NCBI GenBank assembly: GCA_024639965.1
Contig: JAHEGC010000010.1
Coordinates: 1 to 49,646 of the forward strand
Direction of reading: 5' to 3'
Length of the DNA: 49,646 bases
Source of the DNA: Micrococcales bacterium
GTDB lineage: Bacteria; Actinomycetota; Actinomycetes; Actinomycetales; Microbacteriaceae
In this document: positions 18,101 through 27,920 of the stretch, one piece after another
Numbering within the stretch: the first letter of the stretch is position 1
Layout of the letters: each line of letters opens with the position of its first letter
Program-made: the position numbers and the translations under genes
Notes under the pieces: generated by a model
Told to the model about the DNA's origin: nothing
The model's database searches: none
Seen by the model: the letters and a program-made list of their open reading frames with translations, nothing else

Positions 18101-19123
18101 TTAGTAGGTGAACGCCGTCGTGTATCCGTTGATTGCGGGCTGTCCACCGAGGTGGGCGTATAGCACGCGGCTTCCCTCGGGGAAGTAGCCTTCGCGAACG
18201 AGGTCGATCATGCCCGCCATCGACTTGCCTTCGTAGACGGGGTCAGTGATCATGCCGTCCATACGCGCGGCGAGTTCGATCGCCGCAATCGTGCGGGGGC
18301 CAGCAATTCCGTAAATGTCGTCGTGCCAGCGGTCAAGCAGAACAATTTCATCGTCGCGAACTTCACGACCGAGCTCGATTCCCGCTGCAGTTCGTCGTGC
18401 GATGCGCGCAATTTGTTCCCACGTTTTCTCCACGGTGGCGGACGCGTCGATTCCGAGAACGGTGCGCGCGCGGTCGGAGTGAGCGAAACCCGCGATCATT
18501 CCGCCCTGGGTCGAGCCGGTCACGGAACACACGATCACGTTATCGAAGGTGAAGCCAAGTTCCTTTTCCTGGTCCTCTACCTCGAATGCCCAACCGGCGA
18601 AACCGTGTCCGCCGAGTTCGTGGTCGGATGCACCCGCGGGAATCGGGTACGGTTTGCCGCCCCGCGACTCGACCGACTCGATTGCGTCTTCCCACGATTT
18701 ACGGAACCCAATGTCGAAGCCCGCGGCATCGAGACGCACGTCGGCGCCGAGAATGCGGCTGAGCAGAATGTTGCCCGTCTTTTCGTAGTTAACCTCGTCC
18801 CAGTCGACCCAGTGTTCCTGCACGAGGACCGCTTTGAGGCCGAGTTTCGCGGCGACGGCCGCGACCTGACGGGTGTGGTTCGACTGAACGCCGCCGATCG
18901 ACACGAGAGTGTCGCACCCTTGGGCGAGCGCTTCGGCCGCGAGGTACTCGAGCTTGCGCGTCTTGTTGCCGCCGAAGGCGATTCCCGAGTTGACGTCTTC
19001 ACGCTTCGCCCACAACTCAACCTTGCCGCCGAGGTGATCGGTCAAGCGGTCGAGTCGGTGAACAGGCGATGGTCCGAATCGGAGGTTGATGCGGGGAAAC
19101 TTCTCAAGTGCGGCACGGGTCAT
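18101..19123 (-). CDS. acdS: 1-aminocyclopropane-1-carboxylate deaminase
   Basis: PLP-dependent fold-type II enzyme that cleaves ACC, the ethylene precursor, to 2-oxobutanoate and ammonia. The 340 residues align through their length with Pseudomonas AcdS at a constant +3 offset: PLP lysine Lys54 in GGNKTRK, nucleophile Ser81 in GVQSNHTRQ, Tyr297-Glu298 in DPVYEGKSM, and Leu325 in YAHLGGQPA. The Glu and Leu at these last positions are those that separate true ACC deaminases from D-cysteine desulfhydrases, so the specific name is favoured. Divergent from acs across 74 nt; a -10 box 6 nt before the ATG suggests a leaderless mRNA. D-cysteine desulfhydrase is the main alternative. Confidence 0.88.
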   Translation of the reverse strand: MTRAALEKFPRINLRFGPSPVHRLDRLTDHLGGKVELWAKREDVNSGIAFGGNKTRKLEYLAAEALAQGCDTLVSIGGVQSNHTRQVAAVAAKLGLKAVLVQEHWVDWDEVNYEKTGNILLSRILGADVRLDAAGFDIGFRKSWEDAIESVESRGGKPYPIPAGASDHELGGHGFAGWAFEVEDQEKELGFTFDNVIVCSVTGSTQGGMIAGFAHSDRARTVLGIDASATVEKTWEQIARIARRTAAGIELGREVRDDEIVLLDRWHDDIYGIAGPRTIAAIELAARMDGMITDPVYEGKSMAGMIDLVREGYFPEGSRVLYAHLGGQPAINGYTTAFTY

Positions 19124-19129
19124 GGGGCA

Positions 19130-19135
19130 ATACTA
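19130..19135 (-). promoter_or_regulatory. Putative -10 box for leaderless acdS mRNA
   Basis: TAGTAT on the minus strand lies 6 nt before the ATG at 19123. The same short gap holds an imperfect inverted repeat (GGTGACATGG ... CCATCACC, 19140-19169) that could be an operator for the divergent acdS and acs genes. Confidence 0.45.
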
Positions 19136-19197
19136 ATCTGGTGACATGGTTCACCGTTGAGCCATCACCCACCGCGGAAAGTTAGGCCAGGACCCCG

Positions 19198-21136
<1,939 letters not shown>

Positions 21137-21144
<8 letters not shown>

Positions 21145-21916
21145 AACGCCCGATCAGCCCGCCCGCCATCGTCGCCACTGCGGGGATGACGGTCAGTGTG
21201 ATGAACGCGGGGAACAGACACACGCCGAGCGGCACGAGAAGTTTGCCGGGCAACGTTTCGATCGCGAGCCGGACATCGAAACGGCACCGACGGCGCATTT
21301 CGCGTGCGGACTCGCGAAGCAAGCCAGCGAGCGGAACGCCCGTATCGCGCGCCACCGACTGCACCCGTTCCACCTCCCGCCATTCCTCTTCCGCAGACCA
21401 GTGTTCGCGACATTCGGACAGGAGTTCCCTGGCAGATGGCGAGAGCGCGACCACGCTGAGAACCTCGGCGACGCAATCAATGAGTAGGCCGGACGTCGGC
21501 GGGGGCGCGACGATAGCAGTTCGAAGTTTCCCCATCCATCGCCAACCTGCGTAGGTCGCCCCGACCCCGACGACGAGACAGACGATTCCGAGCGGCTGCC
21601 CGACGAGGAACCCGAGAACGTTGACGCCAAATAGCCACGCGAGAACGGCGGTGATCAGAGGCAGTCCCGCCAGCACGACGGCGGAGTTTCGCGCGGCGAC
21701 CGCGGCGAGTTGCACATCTCGAACAATGGCATTTCCCTCGTCGAGTGCCTCAGCGATGACCCGCAGAAGTCGGGGGCGCGGCGTTCCGGTTTCGCGAGCG
21801 AGCCGCAACACGTCGGCGACCACCGCGCTTTCCCGTGACGTGCCGAATGCCGGAGTTTCGACCGGCAATCCCGCCTCGAGCGCCGCGGCCAGAAATCGGA
21901 TCTCGTTCGGGGTCAT
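21137..21916 (-). CDS. Type II secretion F-like protein, apparent TadB-TadC fusion
   Basis: Membrane platform protein for Tad pilus assembly, 259 residues. The N-terminal half (1-135) ends like TadB, with helices at about 79-97 and 103-125; the C-terminal half (136-259) ends like TadC, with hydrophobic segments within about 224-254. The two halves repeat the T2SSF core: [13 protein letters not shown] (40-52) and [13 protein letters not shown] (189-201) match at 8 of 13 positions. In Mycobacterium these are separate TadB and TadC genes of about 266 and 191 residues. The start ATG overlaps the tadA stop by 4 nt (ATGA). A long unfused TadB is the alternative reading. Confidence 0.85.
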
Positions 21917-22803
21917 CGCTCGACCCGCAGTTCGTCATCGCTCATGATGAGTCGCGCAGTCTCGAGCGCCACGTTCCCGTCCACCCGCTGACAGAAAACA
22001 ACTCGGTCGAACGCGGTCGCGACGAGCCGATTGACCGAGGAGGAGTCAAGCCCGGCAACTCCTCCGAGCGCGTGAAGCCGGACGGGGAGATGGTCGAGAC
22101 TCCGGGTGTGAACGGTCGCGAAGCCGCGATGTCCACTCGTCAGGGCGAGCAGCACGTCAACGATTTCGGCACCGCGCATTTCGCCGACGACGATTCGGTC
22201 AGGGCTCATGCGCAACGATTCGCGCACGAGTGAACCGAGTGTCACCTCACCTGCGGATTCCGCGTTTGCCGACCGGGTGGTGAGGTGAGCGACATGCGGG
22301 TGGGTCGAGCGCAATTCGGCGATGTCCTCGAGCACGACGATGCGCTCGTTCACCGCGCACCTCCCCAACAGGGTTTCGACCAGTGTGGTTTTCCCGCTCC
22401 CCGTCACTCCGCAAACAAGGGTCGAATGGTCGACGAGGTCGTCCCAGTCGAAACCCGACGGCACGCGATAGTCGTCGACACCGATGGGCGAACCTCGGGG
22501 AAAGCGGAGGGACAAAGCGGCACCGTCCCTCGCGATGGGCGGAAGGACTGCGTGAGCGCGAACGCTGCCCGGCAATGCGGCGTCCCCCATCGGCTTCGCG
22601 TCATCGACTCGGCCACCTCCCATTTCGATGAGCGTGACGGCGATTCGTCGAACCTCACGCACATCCAGTGTCACGGAGGCGGGTCGGAACCCTGCGTCGC
22701 CTCGAACCCACACCGTGCCGTTGCCGGCGACGCAGAGATCGGTGGTGTCGGGCTCAACGGCGAGGGCGAGCGGTCCGAGTGCGGCCAGGACGTCGGGATT
22801 CAC
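21913..22803 (-). CDS. tadA: Tad pilus assembly ATPase TadA/CpaF
   Basis: Secretion ATPase of the GspE/CpaF family that powers Flp-type pilus assembly on the cytoplasmic side. Visible are Walker A GVTGSGKT (132-139), the Asp box VVLEDIAELR, Walker B RIVVGEMRG (203-211) and the His box HRGFATVH (225-232). At 296 residues it is short for the family (about 350 or more), mainly because the N-terminal domain is trimmed. Translationally coupled to the TadBC-like gene. The usual upstream CpaE/Ssd-like ATPase gene is absent; RidA lies upstream instead. Confidence 0.93.
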   Translation of the reverse strand: MNPDVLAALGPLALAVEPDTTDLCVAGNGTVWVRGDAGFRPASVTLDVREVRRIAVTLIEMGGGRVDDAKPMGDAALPGSVRAHAVLPPIARDGAALSLRFPRGSPIGVDDYRVPSGFDWDDLVDHSTLVCGVTGSGKTTLVETLLGRCAVNERIVVLEDIAELRSTHPHVAHLTTRSANAESAGEVTLGSLVRESLRMSPDRIVVGEMRGAEIVDVLLALTSGHRGFATVHTRSLDHLPVRLHALGGVAGLDSSSVNRLVATAFDRVVFCQRVDGNVALETARLIMSDDELRVER

Positions 22804-22893
22804 ATTCCCACGGTCGTGGAATTACTTGTGCTCGGGACTCGCGGTCAACCGATTTGTGGACAAGCGCCAGCCACACGACGTGGGGAGAACGCC

Positions 22894-23352
22894 CTAGGCA
22901 AATTCGACGATGAGCTCGAGTTCGACGGGAGCGTCAAGCGGGAGAACCGCAACGCCGACCGCGCTGCGCGCGTGCCGACCCGACTCCCCGAAGATTTCAA
23001 CGAGCGTCTCGCTCGCGCCGTTCGCGACTCCCGGCTGGCCCGAAAATTCGGGAGCGGAGGCCACGAAGACCACGAGCTTGACGATGCGCGTGATTCGGTC
23101 GACGCCACCGACCGCGCTCGCGGCTGCCGCCAACGCGTTGAGCACCGCGGTGCGGGCGTAGCCCTGAGCGTCGTCGGCGCTGACCTCGGCGCCAACCTTG
23201 CCCGTTGCGGGAAGCGCACCATCGACAAACGGCAGTTGACCGGCGGTGAAGACGAGATTCCCCGTGATCGTCGCAGGGAGGTAGGCGGCGACGGGCTTGG
23301 CCACCGCGGGAAGTTCAATGCCGAGTTCGGCGAGACGAGCGGAAACGGTCAC
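22894..23352 (-). CDS. RidA/YjgF family protein
   Basis: A 152-residue protein of the RidA (YjgF/YER057c/UK114) family, enzymes that hydrolyse reactive enamine or imine intermediates released by PLP enzymes. The N-terminal extended half (LPATITGNLVFTAGQLPF) and the later VGVAVLPLDAPVELELIVEFA strand are typical. The catalytic Arg of canonical RidA is not obvious at the usual site (the late segment reads RSAVGVAVLP), so it may belong to a different Rid subfamily. The start is GTG at 23352, 2 nt downstream of the DUF4177 stop. The RidA-DUF4177 pair is widespread in actinobacteria. Confidence 0.9.
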   Translation of the reverse strand: MTVSARLAELGIELPAVAKPVAAYLPATITGNLVFTAGQLPFVDGALPATGKVGAEVSADDAQGYARTAVLNALAAAASAVGGVDRITRIVKLVVFVASAPEFSGQPGVANGASETLVEIFGESGRHARSAVGVAVLPLDAPVELELIVEFA

Positions 23353-23354
23353 AG

Positions 23355-23516
23355 TTATTCTCCGGCGGGTTGTGGGCGCTTGAAGTAGGCGACCAGCCCA
23401 CCCTCAGGCCCGGTGATTATGGTGACGAGTTCCCAACCCTCGTCGCCCCACGAATTGAGAATCTGAGTCGTGTTGTGGATGAGAAGGGGCGTCGTCGCGT
23501 ATTCCCACACGGTCAC
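23355..23516 (-). CDS. DUF4177 family small protein
   Basis: Small protein of 53 residues starting at the GTG at 23516 (MTVWEYATTPLLIHNT), ending AYFKRPQPAGE. The WEY...WGDEGWELV pattern defines the actinobacterial DUF4177 family. An AAGGAG Shine-Dalgarno 8 nt upstream supports this start over an upstream ATG. It is directly followed by RidA and is divergent from the PBP gene. Function is unknown. Confidence 0.85.
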   Translation of the reverse strand: MTVWEYATTPLLIHNTTQILNSWGDEGWELVTIITGPEGGLVAYFKRPQPAGE

Positions 23517-23553
23517 GGGGCTCTCCTTTTCAGAATTTCCAAGAATCACTAGG

Positions 23554-23559
23554 TAGTCT
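23554..23559 (+). promoter_or_regulatory. Putative -10 box for leaderless PBP mRNA
   Basis: TAGTCT lies 7 nt before the ATG at 23567 and no Shine-Dalgarno follows it. The 50-nt divergent gap also has to hold the DUF4177 promoter on the other strand. Confidence 0.45.
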
Positions 23560-23566
23560 TGAGTCT

Positions 23567-26122
23567 ATGCCCAAGTTTTTGTCGCGCTTCACGACGGTTG
23601 TCGGTTCGTGGATTGGGCTCGGCCTCACCGGGCTCATTTCGGGCGTTCTCGTCACTGTCATGCTCACCCCGCTGCTGGTAGCCGGCGGTGTCGCCATCAA
23701 GAACTCACTGAGCCTCTTCGACGCCCTCCCCGACTTCATCGAGATCGGTCGTCAGGCGCAGAAGAACGAAATTTTCGCGCAGAAGGATGCGGATCCCGAC
23801 CACGGATACATCCAAATCGCCACCGTGTACTGGCAGAACCGCGCCGAGGTCGGGCTCGACCAGATGTCGCCGTTCTTGCAGGACGCCGCGGTCGACGGTG
23901 AAGACCGCCGATTCTTCGAACACAAGGGTGTCGACCTTACCGGAATCATCCGCGCGGGCATCGGCAACGCCGTTTCCGGTGGCGTGAAATCGGGTGCCTC
24001 CACGCTGACCATGCAGGTCATCAAGAACATCTACGTTCAGCGCGCCGAAGCCCTCCCCACCGAAGAGGAGCGCAACGCCGCTTACGCCGAAGCGACCGCG
24101 ACGACGACGGAACGCAAGCTCAAAGAAATCAAGCTCGCGATTGGACTGGAACAGCGTTACACGAAGGATCAGATCCTTCAGGCATATCTCAACATCTCGA
24201 ACTTCGGTGGCAATACCTATGGCGTCGAAGCCGCCGCATCGCGTTACTTCGGTGTGAGCGCAAAAGATGTCACCCTCGCACAAGCCGCGTCGCTGATTGC
24301 CATCGTGCAGTACCCGATGGAACGAAACCTCGCGCTGCCCGAGAACTTCCAGCGCAACCAGGCCCGTCGGGACGTCATCCTCAAGGCAATGCTCGACGCG
24401 CGCAGTATCACGCAGGCTCAGTACGACGAAGCCGTCGCGATCCCCGTCGACGCTGAATTCGTCAACCTCACCACCCCCGACTCGGGCTGTATCTCGGCCG
24501 ACAAGTACTCGACGTTCTTCTGCGACTACGTCGTCAAGAACGTGACGAACTACGAAGCGCTGGGTGCGACAAAGGACGAGCGCCTCACCAACTGGCACAT
24601 CGGTGGATACAAGCTCTACACGACGATGAACTACGAACTTCAGCGAATCGCACAGAAGCAAGCGTGGCGGGTGCCCAAGTCGATCCCGTCTACCGCACTC
24701 GGTGGAGCAACCTCGTCCGTCGAGGTCGGCACCGGTCGCGTGTTGACGATGGCGCAGAACAAGCTCTTCAACGACACCCTCGAAGGTGGCGGCAAAGAGG
24801 CAACGGCCGTCAACTTCAACACCGACCGTGACTACGGCGGGTCGAGCGGTTTCCAGACTGGTTCGACCTACAAGATGATGGCCCTTCTCGCCTGGCTGCA
24901 ATCTGGTCGCGGACTGAACGAGCTGGTCAATGCGAGTGATTTCAAGAAGGACCAGGCGAAGTACGTCGACACCTGTAAGGATTCGGGCGCACCGTACGGT
25001 GGAACGTGGGAGTTCAAGAACGACTCGGCAGCGCCCGAGATCGTCAGCGTCCTCGACGCCGTCAAGTGGTCGATCAACTCCGCATTCGCATCTATCGCCG
25101 AACAACTGGACCAGTGCGACATCCGAAACGCCGCCGAATCCCTCGGAGTCCACCGTGCCGATGGTGCGACCCTTCAGTCGAACCCCTCGGCCGTGCTCGG
25201 CACCAACGAACTCGCTCCGCTCACGATGGCCGCCGCCTGGGCGGGCATCTCCAACGAGGGCAAATTCTGCGACACGATCATCGTCGACCACGTGGTCGGA
25301 CCGAACGGCGAGGAACTCCCCGGTCAGGCGGAGAGTTGCCGCCAAGCAATCGAGCCCGATGTCGCCAATGCCGCGATCTACGCCATGAAAGGCGTGATGA
25401 ACGGTGGAACCGGTGCCGCGTCGAATCCCGGCGACGGTGTGCCCATTTTTGGTAAGACCGGAACCGCTGACAACTCGATTCAGACCTGGATTCTCACCTC
25501 CACGTCGCGCGTCGCCACAGTTGCGTGGGTCGGAAACATCGTCGGCAAGACCCCGATGCGTGAGCTTTACTATCGCGGAACCCAAGCAGCAATAATGCGT
25601 CACATCATGATGTCGACCATCATGCGCGCGGCCAATCGCATGTATTCGGGCGAGAACGACTGGCCCAACCCGCCGTCGAGGCTCCTCCAGGGCAACGGGG
25701 TCAAGGTCCCCGCGGTGCGCGGGCTCACAATCGAGGCCGCGACGGCCCTGCTTAAGGGTCTCGGTTTCGAGGTGCGCATCGGACGCCCCGTTGAGTCGAT
25801 GGATGTCGAGGCCGGACTGGTATACGGATCGTCACCCGACGAGGGAAAGACGATGGCGAAGGGAATGTCCGTCACGATTCGCGCATCGGCCGGTTGGTCC
25901 GGATTCACGATGCCCGATTTCCTGAGCGACGACTTCACAGAGTCCGAGGCGGTGTCGCAACTGCGGGATCTGGGCGCGACGTCCATCACGGTTCGCTGTG
26001 AAGTGACTACCGACTCCCACGATCCGAAACTCGGTTACATCATCAATCAATACCCACTTCCTGGCGCTGGCGCGCTCACTACGACCTCGTTCAGTGTGAC
26101 GGTCCGCAAGACCAGCTGCTAG
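23567..26122 (+). CDS. Bifunctional class A penicillin-binding protein with PASTA domains (PonA2-like)
   Basis: Peptidoglycan synthase with glycosyltransferase and transpeptidase activity, 851 residues, anchored by an N-terminal helix (about 11-41). The GT51 domain carries catalytic Glu112 in EDRRFFEH; the transpeptidase has SxxK Ser433-Lys436 (STYK), SIN 502-504 and KTGT 630-633; two PASTA domains follow (about 713-773 and 779-848). Eight cysteines are present, an even number that suggests disulfides in the outer domains. Followed after 2 nt by a metallophosphoesterase, as in the mycobacterial ponA2 region, though no WhiB gene is present. Two PASTA copies suggest binding of peptidoglycan fragments. 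Confidence 0.96.
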   Translation: MPKFLSRFTTVVGSWIGLGLTGLISGVLVTVMLTPLLVAGGVAIKNSLSLFDALPDFIEIGRQAQKNEIFAQKDADPDHGYIQIATVYWQNRAEVGLDQMSPFLQDAAVDGEDRRFFEHKGVDLTGIIRAGIGNAVSGGVKSGASTLTMQVIKNIYVQRAEALPTEEERNAAYAEATATTTERKLKEIKLAIGLEQRYTKDQILQAYLNISNFGGNTYGVEAAASRYFGVSAKDVTLAQAASLIAIVQYPMERNLALPENFQRNQARRDVILKAMLDARSITQAQYDEAVAIPVDAEFVNLTTPDSGCISADKYSTFFCDYVVKNVTNYEALGATKDERLTNWHIGGYKLYTTMNYELQRIAQKQAWRVPKSIPSTALGGATSSVEVGTGRVLTMAQNKLFNDTLEGGGKEATAVNFNTDRDYGGSSGFQTGSTYKMMALLAWLQSGRGLNELVNASDFKKDQAKYVDTCKDSGAPYGGTWEFKNDSAAPEIVSVLDAVKWSINSAFASIAEQLDQCDIRNAAESLGVHRADGATLQSNPSAVLGTNELAPLTMAAAWAGISNEGKFCDTIIVDHVVGPNGEELPGQAESCRQAIEPDVANAAIYAMKGVMNGGTGAASNPGDGVPIFGKTGTADNSIQTWILTSTSRVATVAWVGNIVGKTPMRELYYRGTQAAIMRHIMMSTIMRAANRMYSGENDWPNPPSRLLQGNGVKVPAVRGLTIEAATALLKGLGFEVRIGRPVESMDVEAGLVYGSSPDEGKTMAKGMSVTIRASAGWSGFTMPDFLSDDFTESEAVSQLRDLGATSITVRCEVTTDSHDPKLGYIINQYPLPGAGALTTTSFSVTVRKTSC

Positions 26123-26124
26123 TC

Positions 26125-27051
26125 ATGTTGATGCGCGAGTTGCTCGGTGGCGCAGTTGCTCTCGGAGCGGGGCTCCTCGCTTATGCGTCCCTCATCGAGC
26201 GCAACGCATTCGGTGTTCGACACGAGTCGGTCGACGCACTCGACCCTGGCATCGATTCGATTCGCGTTTTACACCTCTCCGACATTCACCTTGCACCGTG
26301 GCAACGCCGCAAATCGGAGTGGATACGGTCGCTCACTCGGCTGAAGCCCGACCTCGTGGTCGTCACGGGCGATTCCCTCGGGCACGCCGATGCAATCCCA
26401 TTACTCGCTCAAACTCTTGCGGCGTTCGAGCGAACGCCCGGAATCGTCGTGCACGGATCGAACGACTACTTTGCTCCGCGAATGCCCAATCCGTTCACCT
26501 ACCTCGTCAAGCCGTCGGAGCCCGACCAATCGGGTACTGCGCTCGACACCGCTGCGCTTGACACCGTCTATCGGTCGCTGGGCTGGATCGCGGTTGACAA
26601 CACCGCAGCGAGACTGACAGTCAACGGTGCACGATTGCTCGTTGCCGGAACAGACGACCCCCACCTTGCACGAGACGACCTCGATGCGATGACGGTCGAC
26701 CTCGCCGCGGAAGTTGACACCGGAGCCCCGTTCGATGGGTTCATCGGAGTGACCCACGCACCTTACCGACGAGTCCTCGACGTGTTCACGGAACTCGGCG
26801 CCGATATCGTCTTCGCTGGTCACACGCACGGTGGCCAGGTGTGTGTTCCAGGCTTCGGCGCCCTGACCACGAACTCCGATTTACCCGTCCGCTATGCCCG
26901 CGGTCTGGCCGTCTGGAACCGAGGCGATCGCCGCACTCACCTCAATGTGAATGCCGGAATCGGAACCTCGATCTACGCTCCGGTGCGCTTTGCGTGCCCA
27001 CCGGAGGCCGTTCTCGTGACCTTACGGGCACGTGATTTCGGGTACGCTTGA
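26125..27051 (+). CDS. Metallophosphoesterase
   Basis: Calcineurin-like phosphoesterase of 308 residues with an N-terminal hydrophobic helix. Metal-binding motifs are seen in order: DIHL near residue 50 (LHLSDIHLAP), GDSLGH (VVTGDSLG), GSNDY in place of the usual GNHD, and GHTHGGQ near 233-239, all in the expected spacing. The GSND variant is common in the Rv3683-like subgroup that follows ponA2. The substrate is unknown. It follows the PBP gene with 2 nt between stop and start, so it is co-transcribed. tRNA-Pro begins 9 nt after its stop. Confidence 0.92.
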   Translation: MLMRELLGGAVALGAGLLAYASLIERNAFGVRHESVDALDPGIDSIRVLHLSDIHLAPWQRRKSEWIRSLTRLKPDLVVVTGDSLGHADAIPLLAQTLAAFERTPGIVVHGSNDYFAPRMPNPFTYLVKPSEPDQSGTALDTAALDTVYRSLGWIAVDNTAARLTVNGARLLVAGTDDPHLARDDLDAMTVDLAAEVDTGAPFDGFIGVTHAPYRRVLDVFTELGADIVFAGHTHGGQVCVPGFGALTTNSDLPVRYARGLAVWNRGDRRTHLNVNAGIGTSIYAPVRFACPPEAVLVTLRARDFGYA

Positions 27052-27060
27052 CGAGTACCT

Positions 27061-27137
27061 CGGGGTATGGCGCAGCTTGGTAGCGCGCGTCGTTCGGGAC
27101 GACGAGGTCGCAGGTTCAAATCCTGTTACCCCGACCA
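27061..27137 (+). tRNA. tRNA-Pro (anticodon CGG)
   Basis: Full cloverleaf: acceptor CGGGGTA/TACCCCG, D-arm GCGC...GCGC, anticodon stem CGTCG/CGACG with loop TTCGGGA (CGG), T-arm CAGG TTCAAAT CCTG, discriminator A and an encoded CCA. It reads CCG codons. Confidence 0.97.
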
Positions 27138-27174
27138 CTGAAAAAGAGTCGGCCATCGGTCGGCTCTTTTTCAG
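27138..27174 (+). terminator. Strong intrinsic terminator after tRNA-Pro
   Basis: A 17-bp stem with two G-T wobbles and a 3-nt ATC loop starts at the base after the tRNA CCA. The stem bottom is five A-T pairs on each arm, so the 3' arm provides a run of five T, and it can act on either strand. Confidence 0.85.
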
Positions 27175-27176
27175 TG

Positions 27177-27323
27177 TCCGTGGGGGAACAGGCGCTCCCG
27201 CCGTTCGAGAAATTGGCTTGGCAACGCGCAGCGTTGCCGATTTCGAGCGGAGGGGGCGTACCCCGACCGGTAAATTTTGTGGGGCGTAGCCCCTCCACGG
27301 ATGTAAGGTCCCGGACGCGGGAC
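27177..27323. repeat. Structured inverted-repeat array, possible ncRNA
   Basis: A non-coding stretch between tRNA-Pro and pncA made almost entirely of inverted repeats. An outer pair closes 27177-27186 with 27292-27301 (10 bp, one wobble). Inside are a hairpin at 27201-27250 with a perfect 8-bp GGCAACGC/GCGTTGCC core and GCA loop, a GGGG/CCCC hairpin at 27253-27264 and GGGGC-GTA-GCCCC at 27281-27293. A further GTCCCG-GACG-CGGGAC hairpin follows at 27308-27323. It fits no riboswitch class that I recognise. A structured RNA or a palindromic repeat element are both possible. Confidence 0.55.
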
Positions 27324-27334
27324 GTGCGCCATAC

Positions 27335-27913
27335 CTAGGAACCGAGTGCGACCTTCGCTCCCGCCACCCGCATCTCATTCACCGCAGCGATCGTCGTGCC
27401 GGTCGCCACACCCACGCACTTGTCGAGCAGTACCGTCACGGAATACCCCGCGGCGAGCGCGTCGAGAGCGGTGGCCCGCACGCAGTGGTCGGTGGCGATT
27501 CCGACGAGGTCGATGTGCTGAACCCGCGCTCGCTCGAGTACCTCGGTGAGACTGGATCCGCCCGGCGTGTTCGCTTCAAACGCCGAATACGCAGGGCTTC
27601 CACTTCCTTTGAAGACTTGCACGTCGATGAGGTTTGCCTCGAGTGCAGGGTTGTAGGCCGCTCCGGGTGTGCCCTCAACGCAGTGAACGGGCCAGGTCGA
27701 GACGAAGTCGGGTTTGGCGGCAAAGTGCCCACCGTTGTCGCCAACGGGAGAGTGCCAGTCGCGCGACGCCACCACGATGGCGTAATCACCTCGACGCTCC
27801 CGAATAAATTGAGTAATCGCTCCGGCCGTTCGGTTGCCGCCCTTGACCGCGAGCGATCCGCCCTCGGTGAAGTCATTTTGCACATCAATGACGAGCAGAG
27901 CCGATTTCGGCAT
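27335..27913 (-). CDS. pncA: Nicotinamidase (PncA-type isochorismatase family)
   Basis: Hydrolyses nicotinamide to nicotinate in NAD salvage. The 192 residues from the ATG at 27913 match the family. The catalytic triad is Asp10 (VIDVQNDF), Lys102 (VFKGS) and Cys144 (TDHCV); metal ligands are Asp52, His54 and His63 in SRDWHSPVGDNGGHF. An upstream in-frame start would overlap the carboxypeptidase gene by 26 nt, so the inner ATG is preferred. It follows that gene by 7 nt on the same strand and may be co-transcribed. Related cysteine hydrolases are the alternative, but the metal-site motif favours PncA. Confidence 0.93.
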   Translation of the reverse strand: MPKSALLVIDVQNDFTEGGSLAVKGGNRTAGAITQFIRERRGDYAIVVASRDWHSPVGDNGGHFAAKPDFVSTWPVHCVEGTPGAAYNPALEANLIDVQVFKGSGSPAYSAFEANTPGGSSLTEVLERARVQHIDLVGIATDHCVRATALDALAAGYSVTVLLDKCVGVATGTTIAAVNEMRVAGAKVALGS

Positions 27914-27920
27914 CGATGCT

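Noticed and set aside
23705-25603. 632-codon open frame opposite the PBP gene
   Set aside because: Same reason: shadow of a well-supported gene.
27022-27378. Open frames running through tRNA-Pro and the structured region
   Set aside because: They cross a tRNA, a terminator and inverted repeats and have no protein features.
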